A stretch of 64,000 nucleotides of DNA from Actinokineospora globicatena. Lineage in GTDB: Bacteria > Actinomycetota > Actinomycetes > Mycobacteriales > Pseudonocardiaceae. The notes below the pieces were generated by a model. The model saw only the letters and a list, made by a program, of their open reading frames with translations, made no database searches and was not told the DNA's origin. This document shows positions 32,981 through 41,551 of this stretch, in pieces (the stretch's first letter is position 1; every line of letters starts with the position of its first letter). A program made the position numbers and the translations under genes. The DNA lies in assembly GCF_024171945.1 (NCBI RefSeq), contig NZ_JAMTCR010000002.1, positions 62,001-126,000 on the forward strand, written 5' to 3'.

Positions 32981-34711
32981 CTAGTCTGCCCCGCCCGGTG
33001 TGTCGCCCGCGTTGGCCCCGGCCTCACCCGCGGAATCCGCGCCACCGCGGCGACGCCTGCGGCGGACCCGGGCGGGCTTGTCCGACTTCGACTCCGGCTC
33101 GGCGGCGGGCTCGGCCGAGACCTCGACCGGCGTGCCGTTCTCCTCGCCGATGTCCTTGCCACCACGACGGCGGCGGCGCCTGCGGGGCCTGCTGTCGTCG
33201 TCGCCACCAGCCTCGTCACCGGCTGGACGAGCGGCGGCCTCGGCCTTCGCCCTGGTCGCGCCGGTCGCCCGGACCCGCTTGGTCCGACCGGCGCCCGCTC
33301 CAGCACCGGCACCGGACCCGCGGCGCTTGCCGCCGAAGTCCTCCTCCGGCTCGGCGTCCAGACCGGCCCTGGTGCGCATGCCGATCGGCAGCCTGCCGGT
33401 GGACCCGGCCGGGATGCCCAGGTCGCTGAACAGGTGCTCGGAGGTGGAGTAGGTCTCCACCGGGGCGGGCTTGTCCAGGCCGAGCGCGTCGCTGATGTCC
33501 TTCCAGCGCTTCTCCTCGTCCCAGTCGACCAGCGTGATCGCCACGCCGGTCTTGCCCGCGCGGCCGGTGCGGCCGATCCGGTGGACGTAGGTCTTCTCGT
33601 CCTCGGGACACTGGTAGTTGATCACGTGCGTGACATCGGTCACATCGATACCGCGCGCGGCGACATCGGTGCAGACCAGCACGTCGACCTTGCCGGAGCG
33701 GAACGCGCGCAGCGCCTGCTCGCGGGCGCCCTGGCCGAGGTCGCCGTGCACCGCGCCCGCGGCGAACCCGCGCTCGGTCAGCTCGTCGGCCACCTTCTGC
33801 GCGGTCCGCTTGGTCCTGGTGAAGATCATCGTCAGGCCGCGGCCCTCGGCCTGCAGCGAGCGGGCCACCACCTCGACCTTGTCCAGCGAGTGCGCCCGGT
33901 AGACGAACTGCTCGGTGCGCTCGTGCACCGCGCTCGCGTCGTTCTCCTCGGCCCGGATGTGCGTCGGGCGGGTGAGGAAGGTGCGCGCCAGGGTGATGAT
34001 CGGGCCGGGCATGGTCGCCGAGAACAGCATGGTCTGCCGCTGGTCGGGGACCATCCGCAGGATCCGCTCGATGTCGGGCAGGAAGCCCAGGTCGAGCATC
34101 TCGTCGGCCTCGTCGAGCACCAGGCCGCGGACCTTGCCCAGCACCAGGTGCTTCTGCTCGGCCAGGTCGAGCAGGCGGCCGGGGGTGCCGACCACGATGT
34201 CGACGCCCTTGCGCAGCGCGGCGACCTGCGGCTCGTACGGGCGGCCGCCGTAGATGGAGAGCACCCGGATGCCCAGGTGCTTGCCCGCGTCGCGGATGTC
34301 GGCGGTGACCTGCAGGCACAGCTCGCGGGTCGGGACCACGACCAGCGCCTGCGGGGTGCCGTCACCCGGTGTGGTGACCCGCTGCAGCAGCGGGACGCCG
34401 AAGCCGAGGGTCTTGCCGGTGCCGGTGCGCGCCTGGCCGATGAGGTCCTCACCGGCCAGCGCCAGCGGGAGGGTCAGCTCCTGGATGGCGAAGGTGCGCT
34501 CGATGCCCGCCTCGGCCAGCGCCCGCACGATCTCGGGCTTGACGTCGAGCTCGGCGAAGGTCGGCGCGGTCGGCTTGACCGGGGCGCCCGCGGTCAGCGG
34601 GTGCGATGTGTCGTTCTCGGGCAGGCCTGCCTCGCTGTGTTCCAGCGTGACCGGGTCCAGCTCGTCGGTCCTGGCGGCGGTGTCGCCTGCCTGGGTGTCG
34701 TCCTGCGTCAG
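32981..34711 (-). CDS. rhlE: RhlE-type DEAD-box RNA helicase, probable non-canonical start
   Basis: About 576 residues. DEAD-box motifs: Q motif FAELDV...AIQE, Walker A ARTGTGKT, PTRELC, GTPGRL, DEAD in LVLDEADEML, SAT in FSATMP, IIFTRTK-like MIFTRTK, and HRIGRTGR. The C-terminal 120 residues are a basic, low-complexity tail with RRRRRRR clusters, likely RNA-binding. GAGAGG lies 9 nt before a CTG at 34711; no ATG/GTG/TTG lies closer, and the next in-frame GTG (34846) adds about 45 odd residues. CTG is my preferred start. Likely role: RNA unwinding in ribosome assembly or mRNA decay. Confidence 0.85.
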   Translation of the reverse strand: MTQDDTQAGDTAARTDELDPVTLEHSEAGLPENDTSHPLTAGAPVKPTAPTFAELDVKPEIVRALAEAGIERTFAIQELTLPLALAGEDLIGQARTGTGKTLGFGVPLLQRVTTPGDGTPQALVVVPTRELCLQVTADIRDAGKHLGIRVLSIYGGRPYEPQVAALRKGVDIVVGTPGRLLDLAEQKHLVLGKVRGLVLDEADEMLDLGFLPDIERILRMVPDQRQTMLFSATMPGPIITLARTFLTRPTHIRAEENDASAVHERTEQFVYRAHSLDKVEVVARSLQAEGRGLTMIFTRTKRTAQKVADELTERGFAAGAVHGDLGQGAREQALRAFRSGKVDVLVCTDVAARGIDVTDVTHVINYQCPEDEKTYVHRIGRTGRAGKTGVAITLVDWDEEKRWKDISDALGLDKPAPVETYSTSEHLFSDLGIPAGSTGRLPIGMRTRAGLDAEPEEDFGGKRRGSGAGAGAGAGRTKRVRATGATRAKAEAAARPAGDEAGGDDDSRPRRRRRRRGGKDIGEENGTPVEVSAEPAAEPESKSDKPARVRRRRRRGGADSAGEAGANAGDTPGGAD

Positions 34712-34989
34712 GGTGATCAGCCTCTCTCGTACCAGCGCGCACTGCCCTGGAGGGCCCTTCTCGACCGCGCCGGTCCCGCCCCGGGTCCCGCGCGTCGAGG
34801 CGCGGCCCGGGTGGGGCGCGGGAGGGCCTGCGAGGTAGGCGCGCACCCACTCTCTCGGTCCCGCGGGCGGAGGTGCCCGCGACGTTCCCCGAGGTCTTGC
34901 CACCGCCCGGCGCCACCCGCCCAGGGGCGGTGGCGAGCCAGGCGTCCTGGCGAGTCTACCCGCGAGGGCCGCCGGATACGCTGCCAACC

Positions 34990-35661
34990 ATGGAGAACGC
35001 GGAGTCGGGAGTGTCCGGGAGCGGCCTGTCGGCGGGGGTGGTCGACCTGCTCGGCGTGCTCGCTTACGGGGAACTGTCGGCATTCGACCGGCTGTCCGAG
35101 GACGCCAGATCGGCCCCGACCGTGTCCGGGCGCGCCGCGCTCTCGGCGATGGCGGCCGCCGAGATGGGCCACTACGCCAAGATCGAGAAGTACCTGGCCG
35201 GGCACGGCGTGCTGATCGAGGACGCGATCGCCCCGTTCATCGCCCACATCGACACCTGGCACGTCTCCACCGCGCCCCGGTCCTGGCTGGAGTCCCTGGT
35301 CAAGGCCTACGTCGGCGACGGCCTGGCGGCGGACCTGTACCGCGAGATCGCCGCCTGGCTCGACGAGGACACCCGGCTGCTGGTGCTCGCCGTGCTCGCC
35401 GACACCGGCCACTCCGCGTTCGCCGAGCGCGAGGTCACCGCCGCCATCGACCGGGACAGGACAGTCCGCGACCGCCTCGCCCTCTGGGGCCGCCGCCTGC
35501 TCGGCGAGGCCCTCACCCAGGCCCAGTACGTGGTCGCGGAGCGTGACGGCCTCTCCGAGCTGATCGTCGCCGGAACGGGTGACCTCGCGGGCATCGCCGC
35601 GCTGTTCCGCAGGCTCCAGCAGCAGCACGGCAAGCGGATGACCGCCCTGGGCCTCGGCTAG
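34990..35661 (+). CDS. Ferritin-like-fold protein (Rv3210c-like)
   Basis: 223 residues from ATG at 34990. A four-helix ferritin-like fold is suggested by [38 protein letters not shown] (E..H), and the second half with [19 protein letters not shown]. Carboxylate/histidine positions only partly match a diiron site, so metal binding is uncertain. The family is related to MiaE-type tRNA hydroxylases but most actinobacterial members are uncharacterised. The gene diverges from rhlE, and the same neighbourhood occurs around Rv3210c-Rv3211 in M. tuberculosis. Confidence 0.82.
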   Translation: MENAESGVSGSGLSAGVVDLLGVLAYGELSAFDRLSEDARSAPTVSGRAALSAMAAAEMGHYAKIEKYLAGHGVLIEDAIAPFIAHIDTWHVSTAPRSWLESLVKAYVGDGLAADLYREIAAWLDEDTRLLVLAVLADTGHSAFAEREVTAAIDRDRTVRDRLALWGRRLLGEALTQAQYVVAERDGLSELIVAGTGDLAGIAALFRRLQQQHGKRMTALGLG

Positions 35662-35759
35662 TTTCGCGGTAGGTGAACGCGCCCCTGCGCGCCCCGGGCC
35701 CCGCACTCGACTAGCCTTGGCGTGAAGGTCTTCTCCCGATTCAATGCCCGGAGGTCTGC

Positions 35760-35984
35760 GTGGAGGTCAAGGTCGGTGTCGCGGACACCGCGCGGGAGCT
35801 CGTGCTCACCAGCACCCAGACTCCCGACGAGGTCGAGGCCCTGGTCGCCGACGCGCTGCGGGACACCAACGGCCAACTCGTCCTCCTGGACGACAAGGGC
35901 CGCCGCTTCGTCGTCCCCGCCGCCAGGGTCGCCTACGTGGAGATCGGCAGCGCGGACACCCGCAAGGTCGGCTTCGCCCCCTGA
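35760..35984 (+). CDS. DUF3107 small protein (TB9.4-like)
   Basis: 74 residues from the GTG at 35760 with GGAGG about 7 nt upstream. It has the full-length DUF3107 sequence: MEVKVGVADTARELVLTS, then DGRR-like DDKGRRFVVPAARVAYVEIG, ending KVGFAP. It is a beta-rich cytoplasmic protein without membrane segments; the function is unknown. M. tuberculosis has the same gene next to its Rv3208 TetR regulator. It follows the ferritin-like gene by 98 bp and ends before a strong intrinsic terminator. Confidence 0.9.
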   Translation: MEVKVGVADTARELVLTSTQTPDEVEALVADALRDTNGQLVLLDDKGRRFVVPAARVAYVEIGSADTRKVGFAP

Positions 35985-36000
35985 GCGGAACGCGTGACGG

Positions 36001-36034
36001 AAGGCCGCTGTCCCTTGTGGACGGCGGCCTTTTT
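36001..36034 (+). terminator. Intrinsic terminator after the DUF3107 gene
   Basis: AAGGCCGCTGTCC, loop CTTGT, GGACGGCGGCCTT: a 13-bp stem with one G-U pair, followed by a T-run (five T including the stem end). It starts 16 bp past the DUF3107 stop and is one of the few hairpins here with a real U-tract. Confidence 0.88.
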
Positions 36035-36253
36035 GCTGTCTGAAGTGGACCGCCTGCCCGCGTGCCGAGCGGCGACCGGCGGTGCAGGGTCCTTGGTCCC
36101 GGTCCGACCAGGACTCGAGTACCGACTTCGCCGGGCGACCAGGCGTTTCGCATCTCGTTGAAATATGGACTTTCTCCATCGCTCGTGCGCGCTTCCCGGC
36201 GTCCGAACTCGCAGGGGAACCGGCCGGAGGGCCGCGACCGAGTGAGGTGGACG

Positions 36254-37861
36254 ATGGCGAGTGCGCGCAGTGCGGTGATGTCGCGGTGGTTGGCCAACCG
36301 CCGCGTGGGGACGAAAGTGCTGGGTGCGGTCGGCGTGCTCGGTGTGGTCGCGGTGAGCGTGGGGACACTCGCGATCATCCGGATGAGCGACATGAACGAG
36401 GCGTCCGACTCGCTCTACAGCAGCGGCCTGCTGCCGGTGCAGCGGATCTACGAGGCCAGGATCGACATGGCGGACACCCGCGAGGACCTGCTGAGCCACA
36501 CCTCCTCGGACAGCCGGGAGAAGATGGCGAGCTACGAGCGCGCGATGCAAGCCGACGACGACGCGTTCAACGGCGAGATCGAGGCCTACACCGCGCTGAG
36601 CACGGTCCCCGAGCTGATCGCACCGCTGCGCGAGGCCTGGACCGCCTACCAGAAGGTCCGCGACGACCAGGTTGTGCCCGCGAGCAGGTCGAACGACACC
36701 GCGAAAGTGGAGTCACTGACCGACACCGTGCTCGAGCCGTTGTCGGTCAAGGCCGAGGACGCCCTGGAGCGCATCGTCGAGGCGGAGATCAGGGGTGCCC
36801 GCACCCGGCAGGAGGCGACCGAGGCCAGCTACGCGTCGGCGCGCACCACGATCATCGTCGCACTGGCGGTCGGCATCACCCTCGCCGTCGCGATCAGCCT
36901 GTGGGTGTCGCGGGCGATCGTCGGCGGCGTGCGCCGCATCGGCGCGGTCGTGGCGGCTCTCGCGCACCGGGACCTCACCAGCACCGTCGGGCTGACCGGG
37001 CGCGACGAGCTGGCCGAGATGGGACGGGACCTCGACACCGCCATCGGCACCGTGCGCGAGACGGTGCGGGAGATGGCCGGGACCGCGACCACGCTGTCCA
37101 CCGCGGCCGCCGGGCTGTCCGCGGTCAGCGCCGAGCTGAACCAGGGCGCTGAGAAGACCTCCGAGCGAGCAGGCATCGCCTCCGCAGCCGCGTCCCGGGT
37201 CAGCGCGAGCGTGCAGAGCCTGTCCTCGGGGGCGGCGCAGATGACCACGTCGATCGCCGAGATCGCGGGCAGCGCGACCCAGGCGGCCGAGGTCGCGCAG
37301 GAGTCCATGCGGGCGGCGGCGGACACCGGAGAACGGATCGAGAGCCTGCACCAGGCCAGCGCCGAGATCGGCGAGGTGGTCAAGCTGATCACCAGCATCG
37401 CCGAGCAGACCAACCTGCTCGCGCTCAACGCCACCATCGAGGCGGCCCGCGCCGGGGCGGCGGGCGCAGGCTTCGCCGTTGTCGCGGGCGAGGTCAAGGA
37501 CCTCGCCCACGAGACGGCCCGCGCCACCGAGCAGATCTCCCAGCGGGTCACGGCCATCCAGACCGGGACCGGCGCGGCGGCGTTCGCGGTGCGGCGCATC
37601 CAGGAGGTCGTCGCGCAGATCACCGACCACGCCACGACCGTGGCCTCCGCGGTGGAGGAGCAGTCCGCGACGACCTCGGAGATGACCAGGTCGATCGCTG
37701 AGGTCGCGCTGTGCGGCGAGGAGCTGACCAGCAGCTTCACCGAGGTGGCCGCGGTCACCACCGCGACCTCCGAGAGTTCGCGCGCCAGCCAGGGCGCCGC
37801 CGAGGACCTCTCGCGGCTCGCGGCCAAGCTGACCTCGCTCGTCGAGGTCTTCGACCACTGA
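36254..37861 (+). CDS. Methyl-accepting chemotaxis protein
   Basis: 535 residues from the ATG at 36254. Order: TM1 (about 19-42), a periplasmic four-helix-bundle sensor (about 43-190), TM2 (TIIVALAVGITLAVAISLW), a HAMP domain, and the MCP signalling domain with the hairpin tip IAEQTNLLALNATIEAARAG. There is no C-terminal CheR-binding pentapeptide. The sensor ligand is unknown. No che or flagellar genes are nearby, so the receptor must connect to a cluster elsewhere. In this order some genera produce motile spores, which would explain a chemoreceptor. Confidence 0.9.
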   Translation: MASARSAVMSRWLANRRVGTKVLGAVGVLGVVAVSVGTLAIIRMSDMNEASDSLYSSGLLPVQRIYEARIDMADTREDLLSHTSSDSREKMASYERAMQADDDAFNGEIEAYTALSTVPELIAPLREAWTAYQKVRDDQVVPASRSNDTAKVESLTDTVLEPLSVKAEDALERIVEAEIRGARTRQEATEASYASARTTIIVALAVGITLAVAISLWVSRAIVGGVRRIGAVVAALAHRDLTSTVGLTGRDELAEMGRDLDTAIGTVRETVREMAGTATTLSTAAAGLSAVSAELNQGAEKTSERAGIASAAASRVSASVQSLSSGAAQMTTSIAEIAGSATQAAEVAQESMRAAADTGERIESLHQASAEIGEVVKLITSIAEQTNLLALNATIEAARAGAAGAGFAVVAGEVKDLAHETARATEQISQRVTAIQTGTGAAAFAVRRIQEVVAQITDHATTVASAVEEQSATTSEMTRSIAEVALCGEELTSSFTEVAAVTTATSESSRASQGAAEDLSRLAAKLTSLVEVFDH

Positions 37862-37885
37862 CCACACCGCACACCGGAGACGACC

Positions 37886-38407
37886 ATGGACACGCACACC
37901 ACACAGGACGACCGGCGGACCACGTTCGGCGGCGGGCACACCGCAACGCCGACCGGCCCCCTGGCGGGGGTGCCTGCGGACGCAGGCCGCGCCGACCGGC
38001 TGGCCGAGATCGCCAGGTACGACCTCGCCAACCCCGGCTTGCTCGCCCACCTCGACGCCGCCGCCACCCGCGCGGTGACCGCGCTCGCCGCGGGCTCGAG
38101 CCTGATCTCGGTCATGCTCGGCACCGCGGCTCGGGTGCTGGCGGCGGCCGGACCGGTCACGGAAGTGGTCGGTCCTCCCGCGGCGGACCTCTGCGCCCGG
38201 GTCGTCGAGATCGGGGTGCACTCGGTGGTCGACCGCTCCCACGGCTGCCTCGGTGTCCCGTTGCGCTCACCTCGGGGACACGTGCTGGGGGCGTTCTGCG
38301 TGGTCGGCACCGGCCCGCGGGAGTTCAGCGACGCTGAGCTGGACTGGCTCTCCGGTGCGGCGGACGACGCAGCCACGGTTCTCCAGTTCTACCGCGACGA
38401 CCGGTGA
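37886..38407 (+). CDS. GAF-domain protein
   Basis: 173 residues, 24 bp after the chemoreceptor gene and with GGAG before its ATG, so probably co-transcribed. After a polar N-terminus of about 35 residues comes a GAF domain: TALAAGSSLISVMLG, AARVLAAAGPVTEVVG, and CLGVPLRSPRGHVLGAFCVV. No histidine kinase, cyclase or DNA-binding output domain is attached. Free-standing GAF proteins can bind small ligands or partner proteins; the pairing suggests a role in the same signalling path, but this is inference. Confidence 0.82.
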   Translation: MDTHTTQDDRRTTFGGGHTATPTGPLAGVPADAGRADRLAEIARYDLANPGLLAHLDAAATRAVTALAAGSSLISVMLGTAARVLAAAGPVTEVVGPPAADLCARVVEIGVHSVVDRSHGCLGVPLRSPRGHVLGAFCVVGTGPREFSDAELDWLSGAADDAATVLQFYRDDR

Positions 38408-38465
38408 CCCGGGTCCTGCGGGCAGCGTTCTTCCCCGCAGGACAACCACTCCAGCCGACCAGGGG

Positions 38466-38789
38466 TCAGGCCCACCAGAAGAACCAGATGGCGATGCCGG
38501 TGGAGATCGCGACCAGGAGGACGGCCAGGGCGGCTTGGGGGCCTTGGCGGCGGTCGGCGAAGTGCTGGGCGGCCAGGGCTGCGGCGGCGGTGGCGAAGTG
38601 GCCGAGGAGGACGCCGATGCCGGGGCCGGGGAGGCCGCGGATCCAGGCGATCACCTGCAGGGCCAGGACGATGGTGGCCAGTCCGGTGAGGCCGATGGCC
38701 AGCGCGCCCGAGGTTTCGCGCCAGAAGCCGGAGCGGGCGCGGGTTCGGGGGAGCTCGACGGTGGCGTCGTCGGGGCTGGGGTGGGTCAC
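38466..38789 (-). CDS. Small three-helix membrane protein coupled to a RecB-type nuclease
   Basis: 107 residues from the GTG at 38789, which overlaps the nuclease stop (GTGA). A short acidic N-terminus precedes hydrophobic segments ALAIGLTGLATIVLALQVIAW, LGHFATAAAALAAQHFA and ALAVLLVAISTGIAIWFFWW. No domain is recognisable. Translation coupling means it is made together with the nuclease, though such pairs are often chance operon neighbours in GC-rich genomes. Confidence 0.75.
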   Translation of the reverse strand: MTHPSPDDATVELPRTRARSGFWRETSGALAIGLTGLATIVLALQVIAWIRGLPGPGIGVLLGHFATAAAALAAQHFADRRQGPQAALAVLLVAISTGIAIWFFWWA

Positions 38790-39616
38790 GGGGACAGCAT
38801 CGCCCATGGGTCGATGGTGGGTCCAGCGGCCTGGCCCTCGGGGCAGTTGCGGCGGAAGTCGCACCAGGAGCACTGGCGGCCGGGGTTGGGCGGGAAGAGG
38901 ACCTCGGGGTCGCCGCCCGCCTTGTGGGTGTCGATGGCGAGTTGGAACTCGTCGGCGGCTTCCTCGGCGCGGGTGAGGTGGCGGGCGAGGGACTCGTCGG
39001 TGTGGTCCCAGGCGGCGACGGTGCCGGTGGGCAGGTGGTGCAGTTCGACGCGGGTGCACGGGCGGCGCAGGGTGCGGCGCGCGGCGAGGACGTAGAGCGC
39101 GAGCGCCTGCGATCCCCTGGCGTCGTCGGTGGTGAGCGCGTGCCGACCGGTCTTGTAGTCGACGATCACCAGTTCGCCCGCGCGCTGGTCGATGCGGTCG
39201 ACGCGGCCCTCGGCGACGATGGTGCCGACCGGCGCGGAGACCCAGCGCTCCAGGCCGACCGGGTCGTCGGAGACGTCGGTGTCCTTGACGTAGTCGTGCA
39301 CCCAGCCCGCGGCGCGGTCGCGGAACTCGGCCGCCTGCTTGGGGTCGGCGAACCCGTCGTCCTTCCAGTGCGTGCTCACCAGCGCGGCGGCGGCGTCGGG
39401 ATCACGGCGGCTGACGGGCAGGTCGAACAGGGCCTTGAGCGCGTTGTGCACGACCGCGCCGAGGGTGCTGTGCGCCCACGGCCCGCCGCGCGGCGGGGTC
39501 GGGCGGTCCACGTAGGTCATCCGGAACCGGCGCCTGCAGTCGTTCCACACCCCGAGCCGCGACGGCGTCACCTTGATCAACTTGCGTGGCATGCTGTCGA
39601 ACCCGAGCTGCTGCAC
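38786..39616 (-). CDS. RecB-family PD-(D/E)XK exonuclease with Fe-S cluster
   Basis: 276 residues from a GTG (VQQLGFDSMPRKL); a downstream ATG is an alternative. Nuclease motifs: LGAVVHNALKALFD (His), AEGRVDRIDQRAGELVIVDY (D..DYK) and ALALYVLAARR (QxxxY-like). Cysteines in VWNDCRRRF and CSWCDFRRNC match the four-cysteine [4Fe-4S] pattern of Cas4/AddB-type nucleases. Stand-alone members occur widely in actinobacteria (Rv2119-like in my recollection) and are presumed DNA-processing enzymes. Divergent from the ArsC-family gene by 56 bp. Confidence 0.87.
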   Translation of the reverse strand: MQQLGFDSMPRKLIKVTPSRLGVWNDCRRRFRMTYVDRPTPPRGGPWAHSTLGAVVHNALKALFDLPVSRRDPDAAAALVSTHWKDDGFADPKQAAEFRDRAAGWVHDYVKDTDVSDDPVGLERWVSAPVGTIVAEGRVDRIDQRAGELVIVDYKTGRHALTTDDARGSQALALYVLAARRTLRRPCTRVELHHLPTGTVAAWDHTDESLARHLTRAEEAADEFQLAIDTHKAGGDPEVLFPPNPGRQCSWCDFRRNCPEGQAAGPTIDPWAMLSP

Positions 39617-39672
39617 GAGGTACACGGTACGCACCAGCACCGACAGAACCGGCGCCGGGCACAATCGCGGGC

Positions 39673-40020
39673 GTGGAGATCTGGCACAACCCGAGGTGCG
39701 GCAAGTCGCGCACCGCCAAGGCCGCGCTCGACGCCGCCGACCCGTCGCACACCGTCCGCCGCTACCTCGACGAGCCGCCAAGCGCGGCCGAGCTCGACGA
39801 GGTGCTGACCAAGCTCGACCGCCAGCCGTGGGAGATCACCCGGCTCAAGGAACCCGTCGCCAAGGAGCTCGGCCTCGCCGACAAGCCGAAGGACCGCGCC
39901 GCGTGGATCGCCGTGCTGGTGGCGAACCCGGTGCTCATCGAGCGGCCGATCATCGTCACCGACGACGGCCGGGCCTACCTCGCGCGCACCCCGGAGGCAC
40001 TCGACGAGGCGCTCAGCTAG
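39673..40020 (+). CDS. ArsC/Spx-family protein (arsenate reductase-like)
   Basis: 115 residues from the GTG at 39673. The thioredoxin-like fold shows EIWHNPRCGKSRTAKAAL with the catalytic cysteine C9, RRYLDEPPSAAEL, and the helix RLKEPVAKELGL; the arginine of the C-terminal ERPIIV matches substrate-binding Arg. It could reduce arsenate with glutaredoxin-like partners, but ArsC-family proteins without an ars operon often have other thiol roles. No arsenic genes are nearby. It is convergent with marC, overlapping by 8 bp. Confidence 0.85.
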   Translation: MEIWHNPRCGKSRTAKAALDAADPSHTVRRYLDEPPSAAELDEVLTKLDRQPWEITRLKEPVAKELGLADKPKDRAAWIAVLVANPVLIERPIIVTDDGRAYLARTPEALDEALS

Positions 40021-40633
40021 CACCCTCGATGAAGCCGCGCACCGAGTTGGCGATCAGCTGCACGGCGATCGCGGCCAGCAGCAGACCGGCGATCTTGGCC
40101 AGCAGGGTGATCCCGCTGTCCTTGATCAACCGGATCACCGCGCCGGAGAACCGCAGGCACAGGTAGAGGATCAGGTGCACGGCCAGGATCGCCGCGCCGA
40201 GCGCCACGTAGGACGCCGCGTGCCCGCCCGCGCCCCGGACGAAGACGATCGTGGCCGCGATCGCGCCCGGTCCGGCCAGCAGCGGCGTGCCCAGCGGCAC
40301 CAGCGCCACGTTGACGTCCTCGACCGCTTCCGGTTCCGTGCTGTTCTTGCCGGTCAGCAGGTCGAGCGCGATCAGCAGGAGCAGCAGCCCGCCCGCGCCC
40401 TGCAGCGCCGGGATGCCGATGCCCAGGTAGCGCAGGATCGCCTCGCCGCTGATCGCGAACAGGCTGATCACCATCAGCGACACCAGCACGGCCTGGCGGG
40501 CGGCGCGGTTGCGGGTCAGCCGGGTCTTGCGGCCGGTGAGGCTGAGGAACACCGGCACCGTGCCGGGCGGGTCCATGATCACCACGAGGGTGATGGTCGC
40601 CTCGGCGAACAGCGCGGCGTCGAAGAACGCCAT
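40013..40633 (-). CDS. MarC-family integral membrane protein
   Basis: 206 residues with about six transmembrane helices; VVIMDPPGTVPVFLSLTG is the MarC signature, repeated in pseudo-symmetric form as VPLGTPLLAGPGAIAATIV. The family's transport substrate is unknown; earlier links to antibiotic resistance were withdrawn. The ATG at 40633 is embedded in the TGA of the preceding gene (TGATG); a GTG one codon earlier is also possible. It is translated with the PHP gene upstream and converges on the ArsC-family gene. Confidence 0.88.
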   Translation of the reverse strand: MAFFDAALFAEATITLVVIMDPPGTVPVFLSLTGRKTRLTRNRAARQAVLVSLMVISLFAISGEAILRYLGIGIPALQGAGGLLLLLIALDLLTGKNSTEPEAVEDVNVALVPLGTPLLAGPGAIAATIVFVRGAGGHAASYVALGAAILAVHLILYLCLRFSGAVIRLIKDSGITLLAKIAGLLLAAIAVQLIANSVRGFIEGAS

Positions 40634-41496
40634 CACGCACCCACCAACAACCCGGAACCGGAGGCCCGCGCGACGATCTCGTCGAGCATCCCCGGGGCGG
40701 TGGTCTCGGCGCCGAGCCCGATGGTCTTGTTCGTGCCGTGGTAATCACTCGACCCGGTGACGACCAGGCCGTGCCGGTCGGCGATCGCGCGCAGCCGGGC
40801 GCGGTCGTCGGCGTCGTGGTCGGGGTGGTCGACCTCGACCCCGTCGAGCCCGGCGCCGACCAGGTCGACGAGCACGTCGGCGGAGATCGTCGGACCGCGC
40901 CGGTGGGCGAACCCGTGTGCGAGGACGGTCACCCCGCCCGCGGCCCGGACCATGTCGATGGCCTCGCGGACCGGGGTCTTGCTGCTGGGCACGTAGTAGC
41001 CGTTGCGGCCGTGCAGCAGCTCCTTGAAGGCCTCGTTGACCGAGCCGACCACCCCGGCCCTGACCAACGCCTGCGCCAGGTGCGGGCGGCCCGCTGGGGC
41101 GTCCGGCGGGAGGTCGCCGAGCAGGGTGTCGGGGTCGACGGGGTAGCCGTCGGCGGCCATCCGCTCGGCCATCGTGCGCAGGCGGCTGCGTCGCTCGGCC
41201 CGCGTGCGGGCGTACTCCCGGACCACGGTCTCAGCCTGCGGGTCGAACAGGTAGGCCAGCAAGTGGATCGTGCAGTGCCCACCCCGGCCGTCCTCGGACA
41301 CGCAGGTCAGCTCGGCGCCGCGCACCAGGCCGAGACCGGGCGGCAGCGCGGCGGCCGCCTCGGCCCAGCCCGCGGTGGTGTCGTGGTCGGTGATCGCCAG
41401 CACGTCGAGCCCGGCGCGCGCCGCGGCGGCCACCAGCTCGGTGGGGCTGTCGGTGCCGTCGGAGGCGTCGGAATGGCAGTGGAGGTCGATCCGCAC
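40633..41496 (-). CDS. PHP-domain metal-dependent phosphoesterase
   Basis: 287 residues from the GTG that begins VRIDLHCHSDASDGTDSP. PHP metal-ligand motifs: HCHSDASDG (H..H), ITDHDT, GAELTC (Glu), VLAHGFAH (His) and GSSDYHG. This is the YciV/RNase AM-like group, whose members hydrolyse 3',5'-bisphosphonucleotides or trim short RNA 5' ends with three metal ions; I cannot decide which. It overlaps marC by 1 bp and starts 56 bp past the PH-domain gene on the same strand. Confidence 0.87.
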   Translation of the reverse strand: MRIDLHCHSDASDGTDSPTELVAAAARAGLDVLAITDHDTTAGWAEAAAALPPGLGLVRGAELTCVSEDGRGGHCTIHLLAYLFDPQAETVVREYARTRAERRSRLRTMAERMAADGYPVDPDTLLGDLPPDAPAGRPHLAQALVRAGVVGSVNEAFKELLHGRNGYYVPSSKTPVREAIDMVRAAGGVTVLAHGFAHRRGPTISADVLVDLVGAGLDGVEVDHPDHDADDRARLRAIADRHGLVVTGSSDYHGTNKTIGLGAETTAPGMLDEIVARASGSGLLVGA

Positions 41497-41551
41497 CGAC
41501 CCAGTGTTCCCGATGACCCAGGTCACCGGCGTGGTGGGCGGTGCGACCCGA

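Noticed and set aside
39673-40020. Arsenic resistance operon
   Set aside because: The ArsC-family gene stands alone without arsR, arsB/acr3; general thiol roles are as likely.
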